Shown: positions 7,937 through 16,668 of the stretch, piece by piece
Layout of the letters: each line of letters begins with the position of its first letter
Position numbering within the stretch: the stretch's first letter is position 1
Made by a program: the position numbers and the translations under genes
Assembly: GCF_002858715.1 (NCBI RefSeq)
Contig: NZ_PJZH01000034.1
Location: forward strand, 1 to 33,276
Length of the DNA stretch: 33,276 nucleotides
Reading direction: 5' to 3'
Source of the DNA: Chimaeribacter coloradensis
Lineage (GTDB): Bacteria > Pseudomonadota > Gammaproteobacteria > Enterobacterales > Enterobacteriaceae
Notes under the pieces: model-generated
Database searches by the model: none
What the model was told of the DNA's origin: nothing
What the model saw: only the letters and a program-made list of their open reading frames with translations

Positions 7937-9433
7937 ATGCATCGACGCCATTTTCTGAAATGCGGCCTGACGGCACTGGCGGCAGGCAGTCTGCCGCGCA
8001 CGCTGATGGCCCACCCCCATGCGGTGATGGACCACGCCGCGCCGGTCGCCGCCACAGAGACCCCGGCCCTGCTGCCCGCCGGCCGTTTGCCCGCCGGGCA
8101 GGCGCTGCTGCCGTTACCGCGGCTGCGCAACGAGGCCACCAAACCGGGCACCTTCAGCGGCACGCTGGTGGCAGAGCCGGGCAGCGCCCAGCTCACCACG
8201 GATGGCCCCGCCACCGCCTGCTGGCGCTATAACCAGTCACTGCCCGGCCCGCTGATTGAGCTGGAAGAGGGCATGGAGGTCAGCCTCACCTTTATTAACC
8301 GCCTGCCGGAGCCGAGCACTATCCACTGGCACGGCCTGCCGGTGCCGGCCGATCAGGATGGCGGGCCGGATGACCCGGTCGCGCCGGGCGGCACCCGCGT
8401 TTACCGCTTCACCCTGCCGCCGGGCAGCGCCGGTTCTTATTGGTATCACCCGCACCCGCACCAGGGCGTCTCCGGGCAGATCGCCCGCGGGCTGGCCGGG
8501 GCGATTATCGTGCGTGCGCCGGGCGATCCGCTGGCGGCGCTGCCGGAGCAGCACTGGGCGATCAGCGACCTGCGGCTCGATGCGCAGGCGCAGATCCCGC
8601 CGCACAGCTACGGTGACTGGGTGGACGGGCGGGAAGGGGAGAACGTGCTGATCAATGGTCAGTATCGCCCGGCCCTCGCCCTCAGCACCACCCACCGGGT
8701 GCGGATCTGGAACATGTGCCCGGCGCGTTATCTCAACCTGTCGCTGCCGGGGTGTGAGTTCGTCCCGGTCGGCAGTGACGGCGGCCTGCTGGAGAAAGTC
8801 TTGCCGGCGCAGGCGGCGATCCTGCTCGCCCCCGGCGAGCGGATGGAGGTGCTGGTCACCGGCGCAGACGGCCACAGCACACTCAGCCTGTTGCCCTATA
8901 ACCGCCACCCGATGATGTCACCGCCACCGCAGGCTGCCCTGGAGATCGCCACCGTCACTTATCAGGCGGCACCGCAGCCGGTGAGTGAGGGCGTCGCCCT
9001 GCGCACCATCGCGCCGCTGGGCGAGCCGGGCAACCTGTTGCGCGCGGTGATGATGGAAAAAATGGCCGACATCATGAAGAACAAGGGGCAGACGCCGCCG
9101 CGCGCCTTCCTGATCAACGGCAAAAGTTTCGACATGGCGCGGGTTGACCTCACCAGCAAAGCCGGGGTGGTGGACCGCTGGGAGATCATCAACGCCACGA
9201 CCATGGATCACCCGTTCCATATCCACGGCGGCCAGTTCCAGGTGATCGAGCGCCAGTACCTCGGCAAGAAAAGCGCCCCGGCCTGTCTGGCGTGGAAAGA
9301 CACCGTGAACCTGCGCCCCGGCGAAATTGTCCGGCTGCTGATGCGGCAGGAAACGCCGGGGATGCGCATGTACCACTGCCACATCATTGAGCATGAAGAG
9401 CTGGGCATGATGGGGATGCTGAAGGTGAGCTGA
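7937..9433 (+). CDS. Multicopper oxidase, CotA/bilirubin oxidase-like
   Basis: This is a 498-residue periplasmic copper oxidase that should oxidise an electron donor and reduce oxygen to water. All copper motifs are intact: HWHG (130-133), YHPHPH (170-175), HPFHIHG (425-431) and HCHIIEHEELGMM (480-492). Predicted T1 ligands are H425, C481, H486 and M491. The HCHIIEHE form matches the CotA/bilirubin oxidase group. I chose the ATG at 7937 because it gives MHRRHFLKCG, a twin-arginine signal; a GTG at 7910 would add nine residues without a ribosome site. It closes the amine dehydrogenase cluster on the same strand, which suggests it is the terminal electron acceptor or protects against copper. 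Its last 50 bases overlap the opposite-strand GGDEF-EAL gene. Confidence 0.9.
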   Translation: MHRRHFLKCGLTALAAGSLPRTLMAHPHAVMDHAAPVAATETPALLPAGRLPAGQALLPLPRLRNEATKPGTFSGTLVAEPGSAQLTTDGPATACWRYNQSLPGPLIELEEGMEVSLTFINRLPEPSTIHWHGLPVPADQDGGPDDPVAPGGTRVYRFTLPPGSAGSYWYHPHPHQGVSGQIARGLAGAIIVRAPGDPLAALPEQHWAISDLRLDAQAQIPPHSYGDWVDGREGENVLINGQYRPALALSTTHRVRIWNMCPARYLNLSLPGCEFVPVGSDGGLLEKVLPAQAAILLAPGERMEVLVTGADGHSTLSLLPYNRHPMMSPPPQAALEIATVTYQAAPQPVSEGVALRTIAPLGEPGNLLRAVMMEKMADIMKNKGQTPPRAFLINGKSFDMARVDLTSKAGVVDRWEIINATTMDHPFHIHGGQFQVIERQYLGKKSAPACLAWKDTVNLRPGEIVRLLMRQETPGMRMYHCHIIEHEELGMMGMLKVS

Positions 9434-11954
9434 GCGCGCCGGGGGTGCCGCGCCCGGCAGGCATCGCCATCAGCGTTTTCAGCGCCTCGACGCTCATCGG
9501 TTTGCCGAGCAGGTAGCCCTGCGCCTGGTGGCAGTTGACGCGCAACAGCTCGTCAAGCTGGGCGGAGGTCTCGACCCCTTCGGCGGTCACCGTCAGGGAC
9601 ATCGCCCGGCCCAGCCCGACCACAGACTGGATAATCGCCTGGCTGCTCTGGCTGCCGTCGAGGTTGGCGATAAAGCTGCGGTCGATTTTCAGGCCGTCAA
9701 ACGGGTAGAGGCGCAGGTAGCTCAGGGAGGAATAGCCGGTGCCGAAGTCATCCATCGACAGGCGGATGCCGAGCGCCTTCAGCCCTTGCATAATCACCAG
9801 CGCCTGCTCCGCGTCTTCCATCATTACGCTTTCGGTGATCTCCAGCTCGACCCGCGCCGGGCGGATGCCGGTCTGCTGCAACACGTTGCTGACGCGGGCG
9901 ATCAGGTCGCCGCAATAGAACTCCACCGGCGACAGGTTGACCGAGATAATAAAGTCATCCTCCCACTGGGTCGCTTCCCGGCAGGCGGAGAGCATCACCC
10001 AGTCGCTGATCGGCACGATAAGCCCGGTCTCTTCCGCCACCGAGATAAAGTTCGCCGGGCTTTGCAGCCCCCGGCTGGGGTGGTTCCAGCGGATCAGCGC
10101 CTCCGCCCCGGCCACGCGCATCCCGTTCAGTTCAAAGCGCGGCTGGAACTCCAGGAAGAATTCGTGACGGCGTAACGCCTGCCGTAAATCTGTCTCTATC
10201 TGGCGGCGCTCGAGAATGCGCTCGTTCATCTCATTGACGTAGAACTTCCAGTTGTTGCGCCCGGCCGATTTGGCCTCATACAGGGCGATGTCGGAGTAGC
10301 GCAGCAAATCGTTGGCCAGGGTGCCGTTCTCCGGGCAGAAGGCGATGCCGATGCTGACCCCGACGCTCAGTTCATGTTCGCCAATCACGATGGTGGCGTT
10401 GATCGCGTCGATAATGCGGCGGCAGAGCTTCTCGGTGCTCTGCCGGGTGCCCGGCTCAATGGCGAGGATGATGAACTCGTCCCCGCCCATGCGCGCCACC
10501 AGATCGCACTGGCGGATGCACTTTTTCAGCCGGGCAGCGATCTCATTAAGTACCTGGTCGCCCGCCGCATGGCCCAGGGTGTCGTTAATCGGCTTGAAAC
10601 GGTCGAGGTCGAGGCTGAGCACCGCCATCTTTTTGGCCTCCGGCATCACGCCGAGGCTGGCCTGTAAAAAGTTCTGCATATGGCTGCGGTTGGCCAGCCC
10701 CGTGAGGCTGTCATGCAGTGACAGGTATTCGATATGCGCTTTCGCCTCCACCTCTTCCGTGATGTCACACACCGTGCCGCGGTAGCCGACGACCCGGTGG
10801 CCCGAAAGGATCGCCCGCACCGACAGGCTGCAATGGCGCGTCAGGCCGATGCGGTTTTTCAGCCGGCACGGCAGCGGCTTGCGCATCCCGTGGCTGCTGT
10901 CGGCGTCAAACGCGCCCTTCTCAAAGGCGTCGAGATCGTAGTTGATCAGCTGGTGGAACGGCTTGCCCAGCCACTCCGCGGCGGTGTAGCCGGTCATGCA
11001 GACAAAGCGGTCAGAGAGGTAGATCAGCTCCTGCCGGGCGTTGGTCTCCCAGATCCAGTCGGAGCTGCCCTCAATCACATGGCGCAGCCGCTCTTCACTG
11101 ATCGTCAGCGAAAGCTGGATGGCATCAAGCCGTTTCGCAGCGTGGTAGAGCCGCGCCTTGAGGCGGTTAAACGCCAGGCAGAACAGCGTCGCGAGCAGGA
11201 TCAGCAGCGGGAAAATGGTTTTCAGCAGATCGTTGCCGGGGTACTCCGCGTCCCAGCGCAGGCTGAACGGGGTGCCGCCGCTGGAACTCAGGGTAATAAA
11301 CGGCTCCCGCAGGTTCTCGCCGGGCGTGGTGGTATCGAGCCGCAGGTTATGCAGGTCAAAATCGCGGTCGAGGGATTTCAGCTTATCGGCGTCCAGCACA
11401 AAGGCGTAGATCAGTACCGAGAGGTGCGGGTAATCGGTGTAACTGCTGTCAGGCCGGATCACCGCCGCCGAGACAATCGCCGGGTCGCCGTTAATTAAAA
11501 AATAGTCCGAGGCATAGCTGTCTTCGGCGGATCTCGCCTGCGCCAGTTTAACCAGGCGTTTCAGGTCGCCTGTCAGCCAGGTCGCGGCCTGCTGTTGCGA
11601 AATTTTGCCGTTAATTAACGCGTACCGGGTCTGGAGATCGGGCGTCACAATAAACACCCCTTCCAGATTATATTGGGCAAACAGCGACGGGCCGATATTA
11701 TCGCGGGCGTAAGCCCAGTCGAGATTAATCGTCTGTTGGGTATTGCGGTAAGCATCCCCCCAGAAGGCGTAATCTTTTAATACGGTGCCGACTTTGTCCT
11801 GTAAATTCTGCATCGCTTTCACGACATCGACTTTACTGTGTTCAATTTGCCGGCTGTTCTGTTGGCAGACGATATAAAACAGCGCGGCGCAGGTGATCAG
11901 AAAAAGCAGGCCGCTCAGCAGGGCAAATTTTTTTATCGCCCGCTGGGGCAGCAT
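9384..11954 (-). CDS. CHASE4-PAS-GGDEF-EAL cyclic-di-GMP signalling protein
   Basis: This inner-membrane protein of about 856 residues can both make and break c-di-GMP. The order is TM1 (about 8-28), a periplasmic CHASE4-like sensor (YAFWGDAYRNT), TM2 (about 240-260), a PAS domain (SSDWIWETNARQELIYLSDRF), GGDEF and EAL. The GGDEF signature (490-494) is intact with an RQCD inhibitory site five residues before it. The EAL domain has EALIRW (618), ELEITES, DDFGTGYSSLSYL, KIDRSF and AEGVET, so phosphodiesterase activity is also expected. The ATG at 11954 has a GGTGAG site 7 bases upstream; in-frame starts at 12008 (ATG) and 12038 (GTG) would add up to 28 residues. The tail of about 25 Pro/Ser/Ala-rich residues is encoded partly in the overlap with the multicopper oxidase gene. 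Confidence 0.92.
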   Translation of the reverse strand: MLPQRAIKKFALLSGLLFLITCAALFYIVCQQNSRQIEHSKVDVVKAMQNLQDKVGTVLKDYAFWGDAYRNTQQTINLDWAYARDNIGPSLFAQYNLEGVFIVTPDLQTRYALINGKISQQQAATWLTGDLKRLVKLAQARSAEDSYASDYFLINGDPAIVSAAVIRPDSSYTDYPHLSVLIYAFVLDADKLKSLDRDFDLHNLRLDTTTPGENLREPFITLSSSGGTPFSLRWDAEYPGNDLLKTIFPLLILLATLFCLAFNRLKARLYHAAKRLDAIQLSLTISEERLRHVIEGSSDWIWETNARQELIYLSDRFVCMTGYTAAEWLGKPFHQLINYDLDAFEKGAFDADSSHGMRKPLPCRLKNRIGLTRHCSLSVRAILSGHRVVGYRGTVCDITEEVEAKAHIEYLSLHDSLTGLANRSHMQNFLQASLGVMPEAKKMAVLSLDLDRFKPINDTLGHAAGDQVLNEIAARLKKCIRQCDLVARMGGDEFIILAIEPGTRQSTEKLCRRIIDAINATIVIGEHELSVGVSIGIAFCPENGTLANDLLRYSDIALYEAKSAGRNNWKFYVNEMNERILERRQIETDLRQALRRHEFFLEFQPRFELNGMRVAGAEALIRWNHPSRGLQSPANFISVAEETGLIVPISDWVMLSACREATQWEDDFIISVNLSPVEFYCGDLIARVSNVLQQTGIRPARVELEITESVMMEDAEQALVIMQGLKALGIRLSMDDFGTGYSSLSYLRLYPFDGLKIDRSFIANLDGSQSSQAIIQSVVGLGRAMSLTVTAEGVETSAQLDELLRVNCHQAQGYLLGKPMSVEALKTLMAMPAGRGTPGALSSPSASPSCPALHAQ

Positions 11955-12263
11955 AAAATAACTCACCACGGGTGTGGAGGTATCAGGGTCGGCTGAAAAT
12001 GGCAGCATTCGGGGTCTTTTCCTGTCATGGGGCTTCACCGATCGTTATCGGCCCGGGCAGAAAAAGGTTGAAAGTTTACCGGGGGAATTATTTTTTCTGG
12101 TTTAGAATCAGGCGCGTGCTGCGGCGGGAAAAAACACCGGCGAAAACTATCTCAAATTACCCTGTCACGGCACGGGGAAATACACCGCGACTTAACGCAA
12201 ACCCCACGGAAATAACGCGGGAAGCAGGCCGGGCAACCCCGGCCTTCACAGGTTACCCTGCTG
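11955..12263. other. Spacer upstream of the GGDEF-EAL gene
   Basis: About 310 bases. The right end holds a stem-loop downstream of the stress-protein gene. The rest may include extra in-frame N-terminal codons of the GGDEF-EAL gene (to 12038) and an AT-rich patch near 12080-12105 that could be its promoter. No other gene is visible. Confidence 0.35.
12226..12245 (-). terminator. GC-rich stem-loop after the stress-protein gene
   Basis: An 8-bp perfect stem (12226-12233 with 12238-12245) closes a four-base loop 18 bases past the stop codon. There is no T-run on the minus strand, so termination strength is uncertain. Confidence 0.4.
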
Positions 12264-12698
12264 TCAGAGGGAGATTTCCTGATGGTTATTCTGGTCATCC
12301 CAATAACTGATGCGCTGCGCGGTCACTTTAATTAACAGCAGGTCAGGCGTGTCGATGCCCTGCGGGAACCATTTTTCCACGTCCGGCGTCCAGTACTCTT
12401 TCAGCGCCTCTTTCTCACGGATCAGCGCAGACTCCCCCTGGATGGCGATAAACAGGCTGGGCTTATCCGAGGATTTGGCGGTGACATAATTCAGCGTAGT
12501 GGTGGCGTCGTTTTCAATATCCGCGACGATCTGGTTATCTTCCGTGGTAAAGAAGTAGGCGTCGCCGTTGTATTCCACATTACGGTTGTTGCTCATCGGG
12601 CGGCTGGCGATGGTACCGCCTTCGCTCAGGGTAGAGAACATCGCGTAATCGATATCTTTAATCGCTTTGGACAACTGGGAAAGGCTGACCTGGCTCAT
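12264..12698 (-). CDS. General stress protein 26 family (FMN-binding split-barrel)
   Basis: This 144-residue protein is of the pyridoxamine 5'-phosphate oxidase-like, general-stress-protein-26 group. Marks are an early AMFSTLSEGGTIASRPMSNN strand pair, YFFTTEDNQIVADIENDATTTLNYV, and a central LFIAIQGESALIREKEALKEYW segment followed by WFPQGIDTPDLLLIKV, which is the usual order for this family. Members bind FMN or related flavins, are cytoplasmic and are often stress-induced; the reaction is unknown. The start has an AGGAG site 7 bases upstream. It is followed by a stem-loop and appears monocistronic. Confidence 0.85.
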   Translation of the reverse strand: MSQVSLSQLSKAIKDIDYAMFSTLSEGGTIASRPMSNNRNVEYNGDAYFFTTEDNQIVADIENDATTTLNYVTAKSSDKPSLFIAIQGESALIREKEALKEYWTPDVEKWFPQGIDTPDLLLIKVTAQRISYWDDQNNHQEISL

Positions 12699-12812
12699 CG
12701 TAAACTCCTGTTTATCTGTTATTGGTCACGTTATTAAAGGCTAGTAGACGAAAATAGCCGTGTCCAACAGCGGGCTTACAACGAAAAGGTATAACGTGCG
12801 GCAGAGAACGGG

Positions 12813-12845
12813 AAAAGCCCGGCGGCACAGGGCGCGCCGCCGGGC
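12813..12845 (-). terminator. Terminator after the DsrE-family gene
   Basis: A 10-bp perfect stem (12817-12826 with 12836-12845) with a 9-base loop is followed on the minus strand by four T. It lies 8 bases past the stop codon of the DsrE-family gene. Confidence 0.7.
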
Positions 12846-12852
12846 CTGCGCC

Positions 12853-13458
12853 TTATAACGGCATGAAGGTGTAGCCCTGGTGTTCCAGCACGGTGACGGT
12901 GGTCAGGCCGGAGAGCGCCTGGGTCACGCTTTTGTCCACCCAGGAGGTGTCGAAGTGGTGGGCCGCCACGGACTGGTCACACACCGAGACATCCACGCCT
13001 GCCTTGCGCAGCTTCTCAATCAGCGGCAGGTTCGGGTTATCGATGCCGTTGATCTTGTGGTACTGCTCGTTATTCAGGGTGGCCGGGGTCGCGCCGCCGG
13101 TGAGGATAGCCACGAATTTCAGCTGGTCCAGCGGCACACCGGAGCCGACATAGAGGTTCACGGCGCGCGCAACGCGATCCAGCCCTTCGTTGATCTGTGC
13201 CGGGCCGACTTCCTGCTTGTTCACAAAGAAGACGATCTTGTACGGGTCGCCATTCCCGGCGGTCGGCTTGTAGGCCACGTTGTCAAAGTTGTGAACCGGG
13301 CCGTACCCTTCGATGGTCGGCGTCACCCAGAACGCCGGGTCATCTTTCGGGGCGGTCATGGCGTGGTATTTGTCGACCAGGGCCGGGGTTTTCATCACAG
13401 CGGCACTGACGACGGCGCTGACGATGGCAGCAGTGATTAAGGTAGAAGCCAGACGCAT
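12853..13458 (-). CDS. Exported DsrE/DsrF-like family protein
   Basis: This 201-residue protein has an N-terminal hydrophobic segment (MRLASTLITAAIVSAVVSAAVM) that is a signal peptide or anchor, then a DsrE-like fold. Supporting features are YKIVFFVNK, the helix INEGLDRVARAVNLYV, LDQLKFVAILTGGATPATLNNEQY and the GVDVSVCDQSVAAHHF segment holding the only cysteine. DsrE-fold proteins can carry sulfur on a conserved cysteine, but this exported subgroup has no established reaction that I know of. It is probably periplasmic. It sits alone, with its own terminator. Confidence 0.75.
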   Translation of the reverse strand: MRLASTLITAAIVSAVVSAAVMKTPALVDKYHAMTAPKDDPAFWVTPTIEGYGPVHNFDNVAYKPTAGNGDPYKIVFFVNKQEVGPAQINEGLDRVARAVNLYVGSGVPLDQLKFVAILTGGATPATLNNEQYHKINGIDNPNLPLIEKLRKAGVDVSVCDQSVAAHHFDTSWVDKSVTQALSGLTTVTVLEHQGYTFMPL

Positions 13459-13768
13459 AGTTTTCTCCAGGGAAATAATAAGCAGGGCACAAGCGTTTTC
13501 CGGCAGCCAATGAGCCTGCCGGTCGGTAGCCCGGTACGAGTGTGGGGGGATTTATAGCACAGTGATTTGCGACATTAATCAGTCTGGAAAAGAATCAGAA
13601 TAAGATTAGAGGGATACATAATCAGCGCTTATTGGACGAAAAAACCCAAGGCCGGACGGGCGGCCTTTCAGGGTAAAGTTGTGTAAAAAAGTGGTAAATT
13701 TATCTGATAGGTAACTTTTCCGAATAAAACCAGCCAACACCCCTGAAACGGGTCAACGCCGCGTAAGA
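13459..13768. other. Spacer between the GNAT and DsrE-family genes
   Basis: About 310 bases holding the DsrE-family promoter region and, near 13638-13674, a terminator for the upstream GNAT gene. No ORF or RNA is evident. AT-rich stretches (13555-13625) may include the promoter but I could not define boxes. Confidence 0.35.
13638..13674 (-). terminator. Terminator after the GNAT gene
   Basis: AAGGCC (13648-13653) pairs with GGCCTT (13662-13667), and the flanking ACCC (13644-13647) pairs with GGGT (13671-13674). On the minus strand this is followed by six T. It lies about 95 bases past the GNAT stop. Confidence 0.6.
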
Positions 13769-14245
13769 TTACCGGCCAACGGCCACCCACTGCATCTCCA
13801 CACAGGCGTAGGCGCGACGGGCGCGGGCTGAAAAGTATTCGCTGTCACGCACACGGGTAAATCCCTGGCGCAGGTAAAACCCGGCGGCATTGGGGGTGGA
13901 AGAGAGCGTCAGCCCCGGAAAGCCACGCCGCTGCGCCTCCTGTTTGATCGCCGTTAAAATCGCCGTGGCGTACCCCCGGCCTTCATGCCCGGGCAGGGTA
14001 AAGATCGCCTCAACGCTCTGCTGCTGTAAATCCAGAAACCCGGTCGCCACCAACCGCCCCTCCGCCTCCATCACATAAAACGGGTTCTCCTCTATCGCCC
14101 GGTAGTAACCGGCAGGCATCACATCCGGCGTAAAGGCCGCCAGCGCGTCGGCGTCATACACATCGCGGCAGCCGTGGCGCAGTGCCAGATTGCGGATAAC
14201 CCAGGTCTCTTCTGCATCTTCTGCGTGTGCCAAACGAATCCCCAT
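13769..14245 (-). CDS. GNAT-family N-acetyltransferase
   Basis: This is a 158-residue single-domain acetyltransferase. The acetyl-CoA pyrophosphate loop is visible as GHEGRGYATAILTAIKQEAQRRG (around residues 86-108). The later STPNAAGFYLRQGFTRV stretch is the usual C-terminal GNAT motif B region. The protein begins IRLAHAEDAEETWVIRN, a typical first strand and helix. The acceptor substrate cannot be read from sequence. A GGGGGAG site precedes the ATG. It is divergent from the glycoside hydrolase gene, with a 163-base shared promoter region. Confidence 0.88.
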   Translation of the reverse strand: MGIRLAHAEDAEETWVIRNLALRHGCRDVYDADALAAFTPDVMPAGYYRAIEENPFYVMEAEGRLVATGFLDLQQQSVEAIFTLPGHEGRGYATAILTAIKQEAQRRGFPGLTLSSTPNAAGFYLRQGFTRVRDSEYFSARARRAYACVEMQWVAVGR

Positions 14246-14408
14246 TGCTCCCCCTTGTGATTTTCCTTACCAGCCTGATGGGACAGTAGCCGGGCGTGCG
14301 CAACAGGGCAATATGCCGTTAAGTTTTTGTAAAAGCAGGCAACGCCTGACGCAGGCTTAACTACCCTTTAAACAGGTGTAAAAACAGTGGCGAACAAGAG
14401 GAGATGAC

Positions 14409-16604
14409 ATGGCGGACAATGCGCAACAGGAAGAGATGATCTATCAGGCCTCGGCCCCGGCAGACCGCCAGGCGGCGGCGCTGGTCAGCAAAATGACGCT
14501 GGATGAGAAGATCATGCTGGTACATGCGCCGCTCGGCTTTCCGCTGGAAGCGGGCAAGGGTAAACCCGCCGGGGCGGTCGGCTCTGCGGCCTACACGCCC
14601 GGCATCCCGCGCCTGGGCATCCCCGGTTTGCAAGAGACGGATGCCAGCCTCGGCATCGCCAACCCCGGCAATATCCGCCCTGATGACCGCGCCACCGCGT
14701 TGCCCTCCGGGCTGATGAGCGCCGCCACCTTCTCGCCGGAACTCGCCCGGCGCGGCGGGGAGATGCTGGGGGAAGAGGCGCACGCCAAAGGCTTTAACGT
14801 GCTGCTGGCAGGGGGCATGAACCTGATCCGCGAGCCGCGCAATGGCCGGAATTTCGAGTACCTGAGTGAAGACCCGCTGCTCACCGGGCGGATGGCCGGG
14901 GAGGCGGTGGCGGGCATCCAGAGCCGCCATGTGGTCTCGACCGTCAAACACTACGCCCTGAACGCGCAGGAGACCGGGCGGGTGCAGGCGGACTCGGTCA
15001 TAGAGGAGGCCGCGGCGCGGGAGTCCGATCTGCTGGCGTTTCAGCTGGCGCTGGAACGCGGTCAGCCGGGGTCGGTGATGCCGGGCTACAACCTGATCAA
15101 CGGCGAATATGCGTCTGAAAACAGCTTTTTGCTGAACCGGGTGCTGAAAGGGGACTGGGCATACCCGGGCTGGGTGATGTCTGACTGGGGCGCGACCCAC
15201 TCCACCGAAAAAGCGGTGATGGCGGGGCTGGATCAGCAGTCCGGTGAAGAGCTGGATAAAGCGCGCTTCTTCGCCGAACCACTGAAAAAAGCGGTGGAAA
15301 CGGGGCAGATCCCCGAAGCGCGGCTGGATGATATGGTGCACCGCATCGTGCGCAGCCTGATCGCGGTGGACGGGCTGGCGCAGCCGCCGCGCCCGCGGCC
15401 GGTGGATGAGGCTGCCCATGCTGACGTCGCCGCGGAAGTGGCCCGGCAGGGCATGGTGCTGCTGAAAAATGCCGGGCAACGCCTGCCGCTCAGCGCGGAT
15501 GTGCGGCGGATTGTGGTGATCGGCGGCGATGCGGACAAGGGCGTCCTCTCCGGCGGCGGCTCCAGCCAGGTGGTGCCGCCCGGCAGCGTCAGCCTGCCGA
15601 CGCCGTTCCAGAATGCGTTTGTCAGCAAACGCATTCTGCACCCCTCCGCGCCGCTGGCCGCGCTGCGGGCCGCGTTACCGCAGGCGGAGATTGAGTATGA
15701 TGACGGGCACGACCCGCAACGCGCGGCGCAGAAAGCCGCGGCGGCGGATGTGGCGATCGTCTTCGCCTGGCAGTGGATGGCGGAATCGGTGGATGCGCCG
15801 ACCCTTTCCCTGCCGGAGAACCAGGATGCGCTGATCGCGGCGGTGGCGCAGGCGCACCCCGGCACCGTGGTGGTGCTGCAGACCGGCGGGCCGGTGAAAA
15901 TGCCGTGGCTGGAGAAGGTCGGCGCGGTGCTGGAGGCGTGGTATCCCGGCAGCCGGGGCGGCGAGGCGATTGCCGACGTGCTCAGCGGCAGGGTGTCGCC
16001 CTCCGGCCGGTTGCCGGTTACCTTCCCGGTAGACGAGTCCCAGCTTCCGCGCCCCGGCATGCCTGACCCGGAAAGCACTACCTCCATGCCGGGGCTGCCG
16101 CTGAAGCAGCCTATCCGCGTGGATTACAATATCGAAGGCTCGGACGTCGGCTATCGCTGGTATGAGCGCCAGGCGATCACGCCGCTGTTCCCGTTCGGCT
16201 ACGGGCTGACCTACAGCCGCTTCCACTACCATAACCTCAAAGTGGAGCCGGTCACCGGCGGCGGTCTGCGCCTGCGGATGACGGTCATCAACAACGGGGC
16301 GCGTACCGCCACCGACACGCCGCAGTTCTACCTGCGCAACGGCAGCAGCGGCCACGGCTTTGTGAAACGGCTGGTGGGCTGGCAGCGCATTACGCTGAAA
16401 CCCGGGGAGAGCGGGGAAGTGGCCGTGGACGTCGACCCGCGCCTGATGGCCCGCTGGGACAACGGCAAGGTGCAGTGGCACCTCTACCGCGGGGATTATC
16501 AGGTGATCGCCGGGGCGCACGCGATGGATGACGCCCTGAGCGCCACCCTGCACCTGCCGGAAGGCTGGCTGGCGGTCAACGGCCAACCGGTGGCAGAAAA
16601 GTAA
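14409..16604 (+). CDS. Glycoside hydrolase family 3 (beta-glucosidase-like)
   Basis: This 731-residue GH3 enzyme has an N-terminal TIM-barrel, an alpha/beta sandwich and a fibronectin-III-like C-terminal domain (about residues 620-715). The nucleophile is D259 in VMSDWGATHS. Other family marks are KHYALNAQE, MPGYNLINGEYASEN, LLKNAGQRLPL, AWYPGSRGGEAIADVLSGRVSPSGRLPVTFP and FPFGYGLTYSRF. The likely reaction is hydrolysis of beta-linked glucosides or related plant glycosides. No signal peptide is visible, so it is probably cytoplasmic, unlike periplasmic BglX. GAGGAG precedes the ATG at 14409. It ends at a strong bidirectional terminator and has no transporter beside it, so the substrate is open. 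Confidence 0.92.
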   Translation: MADNAQQEEMIYQASAPADRQAAALVSKMTLDEKIMLVHAPLGFPLEAGKGKPAGAVGSAAYTPGIPRLGIPGLQETDASLGIANPGNIRPDDRATALPSGLMSAATFSPELARRGGEMLGEEAHAKGFNVLLAGGMNLIREPRNGRNFEYLSEDPLLTGRMAGEAVAGIQSRHVVSTVKHYALNAQETGRVQADSVIEEAAARESDLLAFQLALERGQPGSVMPGYNLINGEYASENSFLLNRVLKGDWAYPGWVMSDWGATHSTEKAVMAGLDQQSGEELDKARFFAEPLKKAVETGQIPEARLDDMVHRIVRSLIAVDGLAQPPRPRPVDEAAHADVAAEVARQGMVLLKNAGQRLPLSADVRRIVVIGGDADKGVLSGGGSSQVVPPGSVSLPTPFQNAFVSKRILHPSAPLAALRAALPQAEIEYDDGHDPQRAAQKAAAADVAIVFAWQWMAESVDAPTLSLPENQDALIAAVAQAHPGTVVVLQTGGPVKMPWLEKVGAVLEAWYPGSRGGEAIADVLSGRVSPSGRLPVTFPVDESQLPRPGMPDPESTTSMPGLPLKQPIRVDYNIEGSDVGYRWYERQAITPLFPFGYGLTYSRFHYHNLKVEPVTGGGLRLRMTVINNGARTATDTPQFYLRNGSSGHGFVKRLVGWQRITLKPGESGEVAVDVDPRLMARWDNGKVQWHLYRGDYQVIAGAHAMDDALSATLHLPEGWLAVNGQPVAEK

Positions 16605-16626
16605 CCGCGCCGGTTTTCCGCCATAA

Positions 16627-16654
16627 AAAAAGCCGCGACGAACCGCGGCTTTTT
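16627..16654. terminator. Bidirectional terminator between GH3 and autotransporter genes
   Basis: AAAAAGCCGCG (16627-16637) pairs with CGCGGCTTTTT (16644-16654) around a six-base loop. It lies between two convergent stops (16604 and 16669) and can serve both genes. Confidence 0.9.
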
Positions 16655-16668
16655 AATATGTTACGCAA

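Noticed and set aside
14361-15641. 426-codon minus-strand frame opposite the GH3 gene
   Set aside because: Arg/His/Gln-rich shadow without family motifs; the GH3 frame has intact catalytic motifs.
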